This document shows, piece by piece, positions 53,949 through 62,028 of a stretch of DNA of 64,000 nucleotides (positions are counted from its first letter, which is position 1; each line of letters begins with the position of its first letter). The position numbers and the translations under genes are program-made. A model generated the notes under the pieces. It did not search any database and was not told where the DNA came from. It saw nothing but the letters and a program-made list of their open reading frames with translations. The stretch is from Bacteroidota bacterium (GTDB lineage: Bacteria; Bacteroidota; JABWAT01), in contig JAKLJL010000002.1 in the NCBI GenBank assembly GCA_023151185.1, forward strand, positions 62,001 to 126,000, read 5' to 3'.

Positions 53949-54815
53949 TCAGAACCGGGTATTGTTCAACAGAACAGAAAAGATACCGACAGCGCCGGCC
54001 TGTTTCAGTTGGTCCATAATTTCGTTTTCTCTGTTCCGGGGTTCCACAATTCTGACTGCAAAATACCGGTCGTCACCATAAATCGGAGCAACTGTCGGTG
54101 ATTTTTGTCCACCGGCCACTTTAATGGCATCCTGCAGCTTTTCTTTCGGGATCATATACTCAATCATGATACTTTCCCTTGCCAGCATCACCCCGGTTAA
54201 CCGGGTTTTGATCAGTTCGATCCGGGGATCCTCTGCAAGTGCTTTTTGTGCGGCAAATACAGTCTCAGTTTCAAGCAGGATGTCCCTGATTTTAAGTCCG
54301 TTTGCCTCGAGGGTAGTTCCGGTTTCGGTCAGATCCACAATGGCATCCGCTTCTTCGGTGGCCACTTTTCCTTCTACACCACCGGTGACTTCTTTCAGAT
54401 GGACGGTAATTCCGTTTCTTTTGAAAAACTCACCTGCAAGCCGGGTAAAACTGGTTGCAATGGTCTTCCCTTCCCAATACCCGATTGGTTCTGAAGCCTT
54501 ATCCTGTGGCACAGCAAAAACAAGGGAACATTTTCCGATTCCCAGCGGCATAATCTCGGTTACCTGATCATTTCCGTTTTCCAGAATCAGATCCCGCCCT
54601 GTAAATCCGCAGGACAGAGTTCCATCAGAGAGGGAAAGGGCAATCTCACTTGCACGTCCAAAAATCAGGGACAGGTTGTGCTTGTCCAGGTCAACGAACA
54701 ATCTGCGTCGGCTGGGATCCCGCCAGATAGAAGCCTGGTTAAGGAGACTGGCAATTTCGGGGTATAAACGGTCGTTTTTAGGGATTCCAACCCGGAATTT
54801 ATAAACTGGTTTCAT
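53949..54815 (-). CDS. hisG: ATP phosphoribosyltransferase (long form)
   Basis: 288 residues, the HisG_L type. The catalytic core has the VDLTETGTTL phosphate-binding motif and the C-terminal ~75 residues form the ACT-like domain of long forms that bind histidine. It joins ATP and PRPP in the first histidine step. It begins 12 bases after the HisE-like gene, but no other his genes are present here. Confidence 0.92.
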   Translation of the reverse strand: MKPVYKFRVGIPKNDRLYPEIASLLNQASIWRDPSRRRLFVDLDKHNLSLIFGRASEIALSLSDGTLSCGFTGRDLILENGNDQVTEIMPLGIGKCSLVFAVPQDKASEPIGYWEGKTIATSFTRLAGEFFKRNGITVHLKEVTGGVEGKVATEEADAIVDLTETGTTLEANGLKIRDILLETETVFAAQKALAEDPRIELIKTRLTGVMLARESIMIEYMIPKEKLQDAIKVAGGQKSPTVAPIYGDDRYFAVRIVEPRNRENEIMDQLKQAGAVGIFSVLLNNTRF

Positions 54816-54827
54816 GTGGATCCAAAC

Positions 54828-55307
54828 TTAAAGGTGGGAAAAAATATCCGTTAACTGAATCCGTTTTGAACCGGCCAGTTTCAGGGAATGACGTAAAATT
54901 TCAGACAGGGCTGCAGGAAATGCTTTTGCACCGCAAACCAGATCTGAACAGGCATGAATCAGCGATTTTGCCGGCTGCTCAGAGTCGGCTTCCTCAAGCA
55001 AACCGGATTCAAGTTTCCGGAACAGACCCTCAGCTTCGGTGTTGTCTTCGGGAGAATAAAAAGAAAGAAGGATCAGATAATACCATAACTGGCTGATTTC
55101 AAGTGCCAGATCCTCGCCGGACTCAAACCGCCAGGCCATCCAGACCTCGGCAGCTTCTTCCGTGAGTTTTCTGTAAACGGCTGGTTTACCTTTCCGGAAA
55201 AGGTTCTGACTGCCCGAATTTCCGTCTGCAGAGGCTAATTTCAGCTTGAGTTCGCCGAGCAAAGTCAGAGGAGTTTTCCCCTGACCTGCAGCTTGATTTT
55301 CATTCAA
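54828..55307 (-). CDS. hisE: HisE-like phosphoribosyl-ATP pyrophosphohydrolase with C-terminal tail
   Basis: About 159 residues if the start is TTG 55307, which has AGGAA six bases upstream. The open frame extends to 55454, overlapping the proline dehydrogenase gene by more than 100 bases; that start looks wrong. Residues ~30-95 resemble HisE/MazG-type helices with KLTEEAAEVWMAW and LALEISQLWYYLILL (the E-E-x-x-E metal motif). A ~65-residue tail follows that is not in ordinary HisE. It would hydrolyse phosphoribosyl-ATP, the second histidine step, and it sits next to hisG, which supports this. A MazG-like nucleotide pyrophosphatase is the alternative. Confidence 0.6.
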   Translation of the reverse strand: MNENQAAGQGKTPLTLLGELKLKLASADGNSGSQNLFRKGKPAVYRKLTEEAAEVWMAWRFESGEDLALEISQLWYYLILLSFYSPEDNTEAEGLFRKLESGLLEEADSEQPAKSLIHACSDLVCGAKAFPAALSEILRHSLKLAGSKRIQLTDIFSHL

Positions 55308-55350
55308 ATCAGATTCCTGTCTGTACCGGAGGATAAAAATCCCCGGTGGT

Positions 55351-56253
55351 TTATTTAAGTCCGAAAAGGGCTTTAAAGACGTATCCGGCAACTTCAGGGT
55401 TTTCCTTAAACCGCCGGGTCGAATATCCGTACCATTGCTCACCATAGGGCACATAAACCCGCAGCCGGTATCCTTGTTTCAGAATAGAATCCCGTAATCT
55501 GGGCAAAACACCGAGTAACATCTGGAATTCAAAATTGTCCTTTTTAACCTGGTGTTTTCTGACCAGTTTAATGGTTTCGGTAACCAGATATTCATCGTGT
55601 GTTGCCACTCCGACATAACACCCAGAAACAAACATTTTTTCAATCTGTTTCAGAAAATTATCCCGTATTTCCTGCTTGTCTTTAAAGGCGATGGCCTCTG
55701 GTTCAACATAAATACCTTTGCAGATCCGCAGATTGGCACGGTTTTGAATTAACAGGTCCACATCCTGATCGGTTCGTTTAAGGTAAGCCTGAATTACCAG
55801 CCCGACATTATCAAATTCCTTCCTGAGGCGGAGGTAAAGGTCGATTTCCTTTTGAGTACAGGCCGAATCTTCCATATCAATCCGGATGAACATATTCTGG
55901 CTTTTTGCAAGTTCTACCAGGCTCCTGATGTTTTGGTATGCAAATTCTTCATCCAGTAAAAGCCCCATCTGGGTGGGTTTGATGGAAACATTCGAATCCA
56001 GTTTTTCTCTGCTGATAGCCATTATCAGGCTTTTTAATTCTTCAACATCCCGGGTTGCCCGTTCCTTATGGTGAATAAATTCTCCCAGCAGGTCACAGGT
56101 AGCCATTGCGCCCAAAGCGTTGATTTTTCGGATGGTGGTCAAGGCATCTTCCAGTTTTTCACCGGCAATATAAGGCGTAGCGAACCGCCGGACGATAACT
56201 TTCGGAATTAACGGAATGGAGGCTACAATGAATTTATTAAACAATGATGGCAT
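55351..56253 (-). CDS. Proline dehydrogenase
   Basis: 300 residues, a stand-alone FAD-dependent PRODH domain with the conserved RICKGIYVEPE region, EFQMLLG and the C-terminal YVPYGEQWYGYSTRR segment that grips proline and the flavin. It oxidises proline to pyrroline-5-carboxylate, passing electrons to quinone. No pyrroline-5-carboxylate dehydrogenase is nearby. It has its own promoter (below) and GAGGA before its ATG. Confidence 0.9.
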   Translation of the reverse strand: MPSLFNKFIVASIPLIPKVIVRRFATPYIAGEKLEDALTTIRKINALGAMATCDLLGEFIHHKERATRDVEELKSLIMAISREKLDSNVSIKPTQMGLLLDEEFAYQNIRSLVELAKSQNMFIRIDMEDSACTQKEIDLYLRLRKEFDNVGLVIQAYLKRTDQDVDLLIQNRANLRICKGIYVEPEAIAFKDKQEIRDNFLKQIEKMFVSGCYVGVATHDEYLVTETIKLVRKHQVKKDNFEFQMLLGVLPRLRDSILKQGYRLRVYVPYGEQWYGYSTRRFKENPEVAGYVFKALFGLK

Positions 56254-56276
56254 GGTCGTTCCTCATGGTTGGTCTG

Positions 56277-56307
56277 CAAAAATACCCCGGAATTGACCGG
56301 TATTCAA
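56277..56307 (-). promoter_or_regulatory. Promoter of the proline dehydrogenase gene
   Basis: On the minus strand TTG (56307-56305), 20 bases, then TATTTTTG (56284-56277), fitting the Bacteroidota pattern. It ends 23 bases before the ATG at 56253. Confidence 0.5.
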
Positions 56308-56491
56308 CTTCCTGAGACTTTATAACACCGGTCTGATTCCTGCCTGTTTCAGATTTGAAACACAAATTAATTTTGCAGGAAGAAACCGCTTCCACCTCAA
56401 TTTACTCAATTTATTCCGGGTTTTTATTAATTTACGATTATAAATTGTTTTGATATGGACAGCTTTTTTAGTAAAATTGGGTTTAATTTGT

Positions 56492-56501
56492 GATTTAAAT
56501 C
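56492..56501. repeat. Palindrome GATTTAAATC, copy 1
   Basis: A perfect 10-base palindrome, repeated at 56711-56720, 219 bases apart. The neighbouring ATTTG stretch is also shared. Such a pair may be operators of an unknown regulator, though another copy occurs in infB coding DNA at about 50828, so the motif is not unique. Confidence 0.4.
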
Positions 56502-56710
56502 AAAAAATCAGTCTGCAAGTTGCAAAATATCCTAAAAAAACGGGTATCAATTCAGAAACGTCAGTTCATGCTGGTTGCACACAAAATTGAGTCCATAAAC
56601 AAACACAGGATATCCAGTCTCCTGAACTCATAATTTAAGGCATATATTTCATTTCACCTTATTATTTAATGGTTTATTTGATTTTATTTCTTTATTTTGC
56701 AAATGGATTT

Positions 56711-56720
56711 GATTTAAATC
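56711..56720. repeat. Palindrome GATTTAAATC, copy 2
   Basis: The same palindrome, ending four bases before AGGAGG of the TonB-C-domain gene. A protein bound here would block transcription or translation initiation of that gene. Confidence 0.4.
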
Positions 56721-56733
56721 CCCAGGAGGATTT

Positions 56734-57564
56734 ATGAAATTGAGTGTGTTCATTTTAACTGCAGTTCTGGGCACAGTCCTTTTTTCGGACAGCAGGGCAG
56801 CAGTTACAGAGGATGAGTCCGGAAGGATCGTCGGAAAAGTGGCCAGTACGGCTGGTGGAAGTGTAGCCGGAGCTACTATAATTCTGTTCGAAAATGGTGC
56901 GGTTAAATTTTCAACCCGGACGGATAAAAACGGGAACTTCAGCTTTGTGAACATTCCACCCGGAATGTATCAGATATCAGCCAAGAAACCGGGCTTTGCC
57001 GATTTTGCAAAATCAATCAAGATCAATCCAAGGTTTACACTCAAAATCAAATTTGATATGCAGAGCAAAGATCAGCCAGTTGCTCCCGCCCCTGCAGTTG
57101 TAAAAGCTGACCTTCCGGCCAATCCGCAGATGACGGTCAAAGCTACACCTGCTACAGAAGAAAAGCCCGCTGAACGGCAGGAAACACTGGCTCTGCAGGA
57201 AGATACACCTGTCGGTGACTCTGAAATACTGGTTGAAAGTGAGGCAACCACCGGTGAAGTACCCGAATTCGTCGCAAACCCTGAAGTTTTACCTGAACCG
57301 GAAGGCGGAATTGTTGCGCTTTACAAGAATATCAAATATCCGGAACTGGCGATAAAAAGAGGGGCTGAAGGAACGGTACTAGTCAATGTTACCGTCGACA
57401 AAACAGGAACAGTACTTCAGGTTGATATTGTGAAATCAGTAGATCCGATTCTGGATGAGGCTGCGATCAATACAATTTATGTTACCAAGTTCATCCCGGC
57501 CAGCCACCAGGGAAAAACTGTTACCAGTACCGTTGGGTTACCGGTAAGGTTTAAGCTAAAATAA
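56734..57564 (+). CDS. Secreted protein with carboxypeptidase-regulatory-like and TonB C-terminal domains
   Basis: 276 residues. A signal peptide (1-22) is followed by a carboxypeptidase-regulatory-like beta domain (about 30-105: GKVASTAGGSVAGATI ... GNFSFVNIPPGMYQI), a Pro/Ala/Glu-rich spacer (106-195), and a TonB C-terminal domain (about 200-276, YPELAIKRGAEGTVLVNV ... VRFKLK). TonB-C domains contact outer-membrane receptors' TonB boxes. It has a cleavable signal rather than a long anchor helix, so it may be a soluble periplasmic variant. AGGAGG lies three bases before the ATG. Confidence 0.82.
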   Translation: MKLSVFILTAVLGTVLFSDSRAAVTEDESGRIVGKVASTAGGSVAGATIILFENGAVKFSTRTDKNGNFSFVNIPPGMYQISAKKPGFADFAKSIKINPRFTLKIKFDMQSKDQPVAPAPAVVKADLPANPQMTVKATPATEEKPAERQETLALQEDTPVGDSEILVESEATTGEVPEFVANPEVLPEPEGGIVALYKNIKYPELAIKRGAEGTVLVNVTVDKTGTVLQVDIVKSVDPILDEAAINTIYVTKFIPASHQGKTVTSTVGLPVRFKLK

Positions 57565-57568
57565 CCAC

Positions 57569-58282
57569 TTACAGGTCTCCGGCTACAGGCCGGAGCACCA
57601 CGTCCTCAATCGTCATATTTTCATCAAGACAAACAACGTTGAAGATCACACCCGCCACATCAGAGGCTTTCATGAGCCTGGCTTCTTCAACCCCGGTTCC
57701 CTTCCAGGAAGTTGTAAATGCAGCGCCGGGAAACAGATTGGTAACCCTGACGTTGAAGGGCTTCAGTTCTTCCCTCATCACCCTTGCAAGCCCTTCCTGA
57801 GCCGACTTCGCCGAACAGTAACCGGCTGATCCTTCAAAGGGACGTTTTGCAGCAACCGAAATAATATTGATAATCTGGCCAGATTTTCGTTGGACCATAT
57901 CACCGGCAAATTTTCTTGAAACCAGAAATGTGCTGAGGGTGTTGGCCTGCCACTGATCCTCGAAGAAAGCCTGAGTCATTTCCAGAAAGGGAACACTTTT
58001 AAAGACACCGGCATTGTTGATGACGACATCTGCATGACCGAAAACCTTGTGACACTCAGAAAATAACCGGCTAACATCCGAAGCAATTGAAGCATCCCCG
58101 GTTACTTTTAGCAAGGAACCTTTAAATTTTCCGGTCTCAGCGGCAAGTAGGTCCAGATCGGCGGCTGTTCGGGAAAAGGCAACTGTATTCCAGCCGTTTT
58201 TCAAAAATAAAAGTGCTGTTTCCCGCCCGATCCCCTTCCCGGCACCCGTGATTACGACCGTTTTTTTGGATTGACCGGCCAT
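57569..58282 (-). CDS. SDR oxidoreductase, sepiapterin-reductase-like
   Basis: 237 residues, classical SDR: TGAGKGIG at 12-19, NNAG, catalytic Ser in ISVAA and Tyr-Lys in YCSAK. The C-terminal VVLRPVAGDL matches the ending of the sepiapterin reductase from Chlorobium tepidum (an LRPxxGDx tail, from memory). With the PTPS-like and folE genes upstream, reduction of 6-pyruvoyl-tetrahydropterin to a biopterin-type cofactor is a plausible role. The start overlaps the folE stop by one base. A different SDR substrate is not excluded. Confidence 0.78.
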   Translation of the reverse strand: MAGQSKKTVVITGAGKGIGRETALLFLKNGWNTVAFSRTAADLDLLAAETGKFKGSLLKVTGDASIASDVSRLFSECHKVFGHADVVINNAGVFKSVPFLEMTQAFFEDQWQANTLSTFLVSRKFAGDMVQRKSGQIINIISVAAKRPFEGSAGYCSAKSAQEGLARVMREELKPFNVRVTNLFPGAAFTTSWKGTGVEEARLMKASDVAGVIFNVVCLDENMTIEDVVLRPVAGDL

Positions 58283-58926
58283 TATAGTGAAGATCCTCTG
58301 ACCAGCCGCATGAATTCAGACCGGGTGGCATTGTCATTCAGAAAAACGCCGGACATTGCCGAAGTGATGGTCACTGAATTTTGTTTCTGAACTCCCCGCA
58401 TCATCATACACATATGAGCCCCTTCAATCACAACGGCAACTCCCTGTGGCTCAAGAACGGATTGAATGGTGTTTTTAATCTGCTGGGTCATTCTTTCCTG
58501 AACCTGCATTCTTCTGGCAAAAACATCAACCAGCCGGGGCAGTTTCGAAAGCCCGACAATTTTTCCGTTCGGAATGTAAGCAATGTGTGCCTTGCCAAAA
58601 AAAGGCAGCATATGATGCTCGCACATCGAATAAAAATCAATATCCTTGACCAGAACCATTTCATCGTACCGCTCCCGGAACAAGGCGCTTGTCAGGATTT
58701 TTTCAGGATCCATCGAATATCCGGAAGTCAGGTAAGACAGGGCCTTGGCTACCCGAAGCGGGGTTTTGACCAGGCCTTCTCTGGAAGGATCTTCACCCAG
58801 CAACCCAATAACAGACTGCATGTGATCTCTGATCGCCAGAACTGAAGGAGAAACCCCTTCAGTTGAGTCTTCATTCTCCAAAGTAGTCGACAAAATTTCG
58901 TTCTGTTTCATAGAGTCTGATGGCAT
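58282..58926 (-). CDS. folE: GTP cyclohydrolase I
   Basis: 214 residues from ATG 58926, with AAGGGA seven bases upstream; longer frames run into the PTPS gene. The Zn site is C102 (MCEHHMLPF), H105 and C173 ([10 protein letters not shown]). It converts GTP to 7,8-dihydroneopterin triphosphate, the first step of folate and tetrahydropterins. It overlaps the PTPS/QueD gene by 56 bases. Folate needs folB/folK, which are not here. Confidence 0.93.
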   Translation of the reverse strand: MPSDSMKQNEILSTTLENEDSTEGVSPSVLAIRDHMQSVIGLLGEDPSREGLVKTPLRVAKALSYLTSGYSMDPEKILTSALFRERYDEMVLVKDIDFYSMCEHHMLPFFGKAHIAYIPNGKIVGLSKLPRLVDVFARRMQVQERMTQQIKNTIQSVLEPQGVAVVIEGAHMCMMMRGVQKQNSVTITSAMSGVFLNDNATRSEFMRLVRGSSL

Positions 58927-59290
58927 GTAATTTCCCTTGGATAATTTTGGGTTGAAGCCGGTTCCAGAATGCAACGACCAGATTTTCCGCAGTCGGAATG
59001 ATTCCGGTGAGCCAGGGTACATCAAAATTCAGATGTTTATGATCGCAATCATCCACGATCAGTTCGTCAACTACCGACTTAAGCACTTTCAGATCAATAA
59101 CATAACCGGTCTCTGGGTCAACTGGCCCACGGACAGTTACCTCAATGGTATAATTGTGCCCGTGTCCATTTTCGTTATTGCACTTCCCGAATATTTCAGA
59201 ATTTTTACCGGCAGAAAATGCCTGATTAAAAAGCCGGTGTGCAGAACTGAAATGTAGTTGCCGGGTAACGCAGACAATGGGTGTTTTCAT
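58871..59290 (-). CDS. queD: 6-pyruvoyl-tetrahydropterin synthase / QueD family
   Basis: 139 residues from ATG 59290 (MKTPIV); an ATG-type start at 59317 would add nine residues. The T-fold has the Zn histidines H18 (SSAHRL), H43 and H45 (GHGHNY), the catalytic Cys37 ([11 protein letters not shown]) and a terminal Glu in RLYETE. The family includes PTPS (pyruvoyl-tetrahydropterin, tetrahydrobiopterin synthesis) and QueD (6-carboxy-tetrahydropterin, queuosine synthesis); the sequence alone does not separate them, and I use queD as the family symbol. The folE and sepiapterin-reductase-like neighbours favour the PTPS reading. Confidence 0.8.
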   Translation of the reverse strand: MKTPIVCVTRQLHFSSAHRLFNQAFSAGKNSEIFGKCNNENGHGHNYTIEVTVRGPVDPETGYVIDLKVLKSVVDELIVDDCDHKHLNFDVPWLTGIIPTAENLVVAFWNRLQPKIIQGKLHAIRLYETERNFVDYFGE

Positions 59291-59338
59291 AATCTTAATT
59301 TTTCTGTAAGAACACAAAGAGATCGGTAATCGGTTCCT

Positions 59339-60697
59339 TTAGTGAAGTTTTTGTGCTTCCCTTGCTGCCAGAATTACCGGATCCCAGAGAGGTGAAAGGT
59401 CAGGAGTGTACAGAAAGGAGGCGTTTTCAAGATCTGAAAGTGTCATTTTTTTCTGAATTGCCAGGGAAAGAACATTGAGCCGGAGCCCGGATCCTGCCGG
59501 GCCGATCAAACTTGCGCCATAAATCCGCCGGGTCTTTTTATGGAAATTAAGTCTAAGGGCAAGAGTCTCTGTACCCGGAAGCAATTTAACACGGGATGGG
59601 GCATCAACCCGGATGGTGCCGGCATCTGCCCCCCATTTCGCAGCAAGCTGATGGTATGTCAACCCGGTTTGTACTATATCCTGATGGAAAATCTGAATTC
59701 CCCAGATCAGATTTTCAGGGAGAAATTCACCTTTTTTTCCTGCCAAGGTTAAAGCTGCCTGACGGCCCATTTTGGAAGACCTGGAAGCAAGCGGAGTCCA
59801 GTGATCTTCCCGCCCGCCAGAAAAGGAAACAAAAGCACAATCTCCGGCTGCGAGTACATCTTTACCTGTTGTTTCCATCCGGGAATTGACAATCCAGGCC
59901 CCGGAGGAATGCTTTTTTAATTTTTCAAGTCCGGGAAGGTCAGTATTTGGATGAAATCCTGTTGCCGAAATAACCAGATCAGTTTCAATCTGGCCGGATC
60001 CGGTAATCAGGCGGGTAATCCGTCCCTCACTGTTTTTTTCAGGAAAGACCGATTGAACGCCTGTCAGGACAGAAATTCCATTTTTGAAAAGTAAATCGGA
60101 GACTGCAGAACTGTCTTCACAACAGAGTTTATCGGGCAAAATCTGGGGTGATTTTTCTATAAGGGTTACATTTATTCCCCGCATTGCAAGGGCTGCTGAA
60201 ATCTCGATCCCCGCAGGGCCTGCGCCAATAACCGATGCATTCCGGACAACTGAACCGGAAAGAAAGGAGAGCAAAGAGTGCAGCGACCTGAATGTTTTAA
60301 GGGCAAATACATTTTCTGCCTGAAGATTTTCCGGGATTTTTGCAGAAGAACCGGTAGCAAGTACAAGCTTGGACCAGGTTACACTCCGGACATGCCCGAA
60401 GTCGGGAAAGGTAAGACAGGCTGTTTTTTCGGATAAATTTACCGAAGTTACTTTTGCACCGGTAAAAACCTTAACCCCTTTTTCAGTTTCAAACCGGTTT
60501 CCCGGAAAAAAAAGAAGATCATCCGGCTGCCCGATCTGTCCGGAAAGAACATGGGGAATTTCACACACCCCCCAGCCAATCACTGAGGCCTGATCGGCCA
60601 GGATAACGTCCATTTCCGGTTTCAGGCGTTTCAGATAAGCTGCTGCGGAAGTTCCTGCTGCAACGCCGCCAATAATCAGAACCGGGTCTTTTTTCAT
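59339..60697 (-). CDS. CoA-disulfide-reductase-like flavoprotein
   Basis: 452 residues, pyridine nucleotide-disulfide oxidoreductase family with FAD motif GGVAAGTSAA (10-19), second Rossmann motif GAGPAGIEIS (about 157-166), a third GDCAF motif and a dimer domain. The Cys45 in GWGVCEIP matches the single-cysteine active site of CoA-disulfide reductase and NADH oxidase/peroxidase. The substrate (CoA disulfide, peroxide or O2) cannot be decided. The start overlaps the der stop by one base. Confidence 0.85.
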   Translation of the reverse strand: MKKDPVLIIGGVAAGTSAAAYLKRLKPEMDVILADQASVIGWGVCEIPHVLSGQIGQPDDLLFFPGNRFETEKGVKVFTGAKVTSVNLSEKTACLTFPDFGHVRSVTWSKLVLATGSSAKIPENLQAENVFALKTFRSLHSLLSFLSGSVVRNASVIGAGPAGIEISAALAMRGINVTLIEKSPQILPDKLCCEDSSAVSDLLFKNGISVLTGVQSVFPEKNSEGRITRLITGSGQIETDLVISATGFHPNTDLPGLEKLKKHSSGAWIVNSRMETTGKDVLAAGDCAFVSFSGGREDHWTPLASRSSKMGRQAALTLAGKKGEFLPENLIWGIQIFHQDIVQTGLTYHQLAAKWGADAGTIRVDAPSRVKLLPGTETLALRLNFHKKTRRIYGASLIGPAGSGLRLNVLSLAIQKKMTLSDLENASFLYTPDLSPLWDPVILAAREAQKLH

Positions 60698-62016
60698 CAG
60701 GATGATTTTTTGTTTTTTTCCTTGAATACAAACCGGATCGGGACGCCGTCATACCCAAATTCCGTACGGAAAGTCCGTTCAAGAAACCGGCGGTAAGAAT
60801 CAGGAATCAGCTTGGAATGATTGCAGAAGAAGGCGATAACCGGCGGATTGACACTGACCTGGGTAATATATTTAATCTTGATTTCCTTAGCCTGAATTGC
60901 CGGCGGCGGAGTTTTTTGGATAACCGGAAGAAAAAAATCATTCAGTTTTGAGGTTGATATTTTCCGTTCCCTGTCAAGCTTTACCTGCCGTGCAAGATCA
61001 ATCACCTTGAATATCCGCTGTTTGGTGAGTGCACTGATGAACATTACCGGTGCAAAGCCGTTTGAACCCAGCTTTTTGTAAATCTCATCCTCAAATTCCC
61101 GGTAGGTTTTGTTATCCTTCTCGATCAGGTCCCATTTATTAACGCCAATAATTAACCCCTTGCCCAACTTAACGCACTCGACAATTATCCGCATATCCTG
61201 ATCCAGCAGTCCCTCGCGGGAATCAATAAGCAGAAGGACAACATCAGCCCGTTCCATCGCCCGCTGGGTTCTGACGTTCGAGAAAAACTCGACGGATTCT
61301 TTCACTTTCGCTTTTTTCCGGAGTCCTGCCGTATCAATCAGAACAATTTCCTCACCGTAATATTTGAGAATCGTATCAATTGAGTCACGGGTCGTACCCG
61401 AAACAGGTGAAACAATTTGTCTGTCTTCGCCAAGAATGGCATTTACAAAACTCGATTTCCCAACATTTGGACGGCCAACAACTGCAAGTTTAAGCCTGAT
61501 GTCCTCTTCAGCCTCTCCGGTACCCTGTCCTTCAGTAATGAGATCAAGAAAATCTCCGATCCTGAAGCCCAGAACTGCTGAAAGTCCGTAAGGATCCCCC
61601 AAACCCAGCCGGTGAAACACATGTACATCGTTCAGTTTGGTTTGACCATCGACCTTATTGACACACAGAAAAACTTTTTTATCCGTTTTTCTGAGTTCAT
61701 CTGCAATAGACTCGTCATGTTTGGTAATGCCGGTTTGCACGTCAACCACAAAAACAATGGTATCTGCCTGCCGGATTGCCAACCTGGACTGCTCCCGGAT
61801 AGCAGTTTCCATTTCGTCCCTGCTTTCTGGAACAAATCCGCCGGTATCGATTAAAGTAAATGACTTCCCGCTCCATTCGCCGGCAGCCACATGCCGGTCA
61901 CGGGTAACACCAGGTTCATTATGAACAATGGCCTCCCGGCGCCCGAGCAACCGGTTAAAAAGAGTTGACTTCCCGACATTCGGTCGTCCGACAATTGCAA
62001 TTACTGGTAAGCCCAT
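60697..62016 (-). CDS. der: Ribosome biogenesis GTPase Der (EngA)
   Basis: 439 residues with two GTPase domains (G1 GRPNVGKS at 10-17 and 181-188; NKVD at 120-123) and a C-terminal KH-like domain. It is required for 50S assembly. Both G domains look intact and length is typical. It starts 12 bases after the AI-2E gene. Confidence 0.96.
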   Translation of the reverse strand: MGLPVIAIVGRPNVGKSTLFNRLLGRREAIVHNEPGVTRDRHVAAGEWSGKSFTLIDTGGFVPESRDEMETAIREQSRLAIRQADTIVFVVDVQTGITKHDESIADELRKTDKKVFLCVNKVDGQTKLNDVHVFHRLGLGDPYGLSAVLGFRIGDFLDLITEGQGTGEAEEDIRLKLAVVGRPNVGKSSFVNAILGEDRQIVSPVSGTTRDSIDTILKYYGEEIVLIDTAGLRKKAKVKESVEFFSNVRTQRAMERADVVLLLIDSREGLLDQDMRIIVECVKLGKGLIIGVNKWDLIEKDNKTYREFEDEIYKKLGSNGFAPVMFISALTKQRIFKVIDLARQVKLDRERKISTSKLNDFFLPVIQKTPPPAIQAKEIKIKYITQVSVNPPVIAFFCNHSKLIPDSYRRFLERTFRTEFGYDGVPIRFVFKEKNKKSS

Positions 62017-62028
62017 AGATAGAATAAA

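Larger units (their letters stand above)
56254..56733. other. 480-base AT-rich divergent intergenic region
   Basis: The longest gap in the window, between divergent proline dehydrogenase and the TonB-C-domain gene. It is clearly AT-richer than the genes. It holds a minus-strand TAnnTTTG promoter (56277-56307), a second TAATTTTG at 56368-56375 (plus strand, no good upstream box), two GATTTAAATC palindromes, a near-miss TATTTTG at 56693-56699, and the AGGAGG of the right-hand gene at 56725-56730. I see no coding frame, tRNA or clear structured RNA. Confidence 0.7.

Noticed and set aside
56649-56954. 101-codon minus-strand frame over the start of the TonB-C-domain gene
   Set aside because: Antisense to a well-supported gene with AGGAGG and signal peptide; no family features.
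57577-57595. Hairpin CTCCGGC-TACAG-GCCGGAG at the convergent ends of the TonB-C-domain and SDR genes
   Set aside because: No T-run follows on either strand and it lies in the SDR coding end, so I do not call it a terminator.
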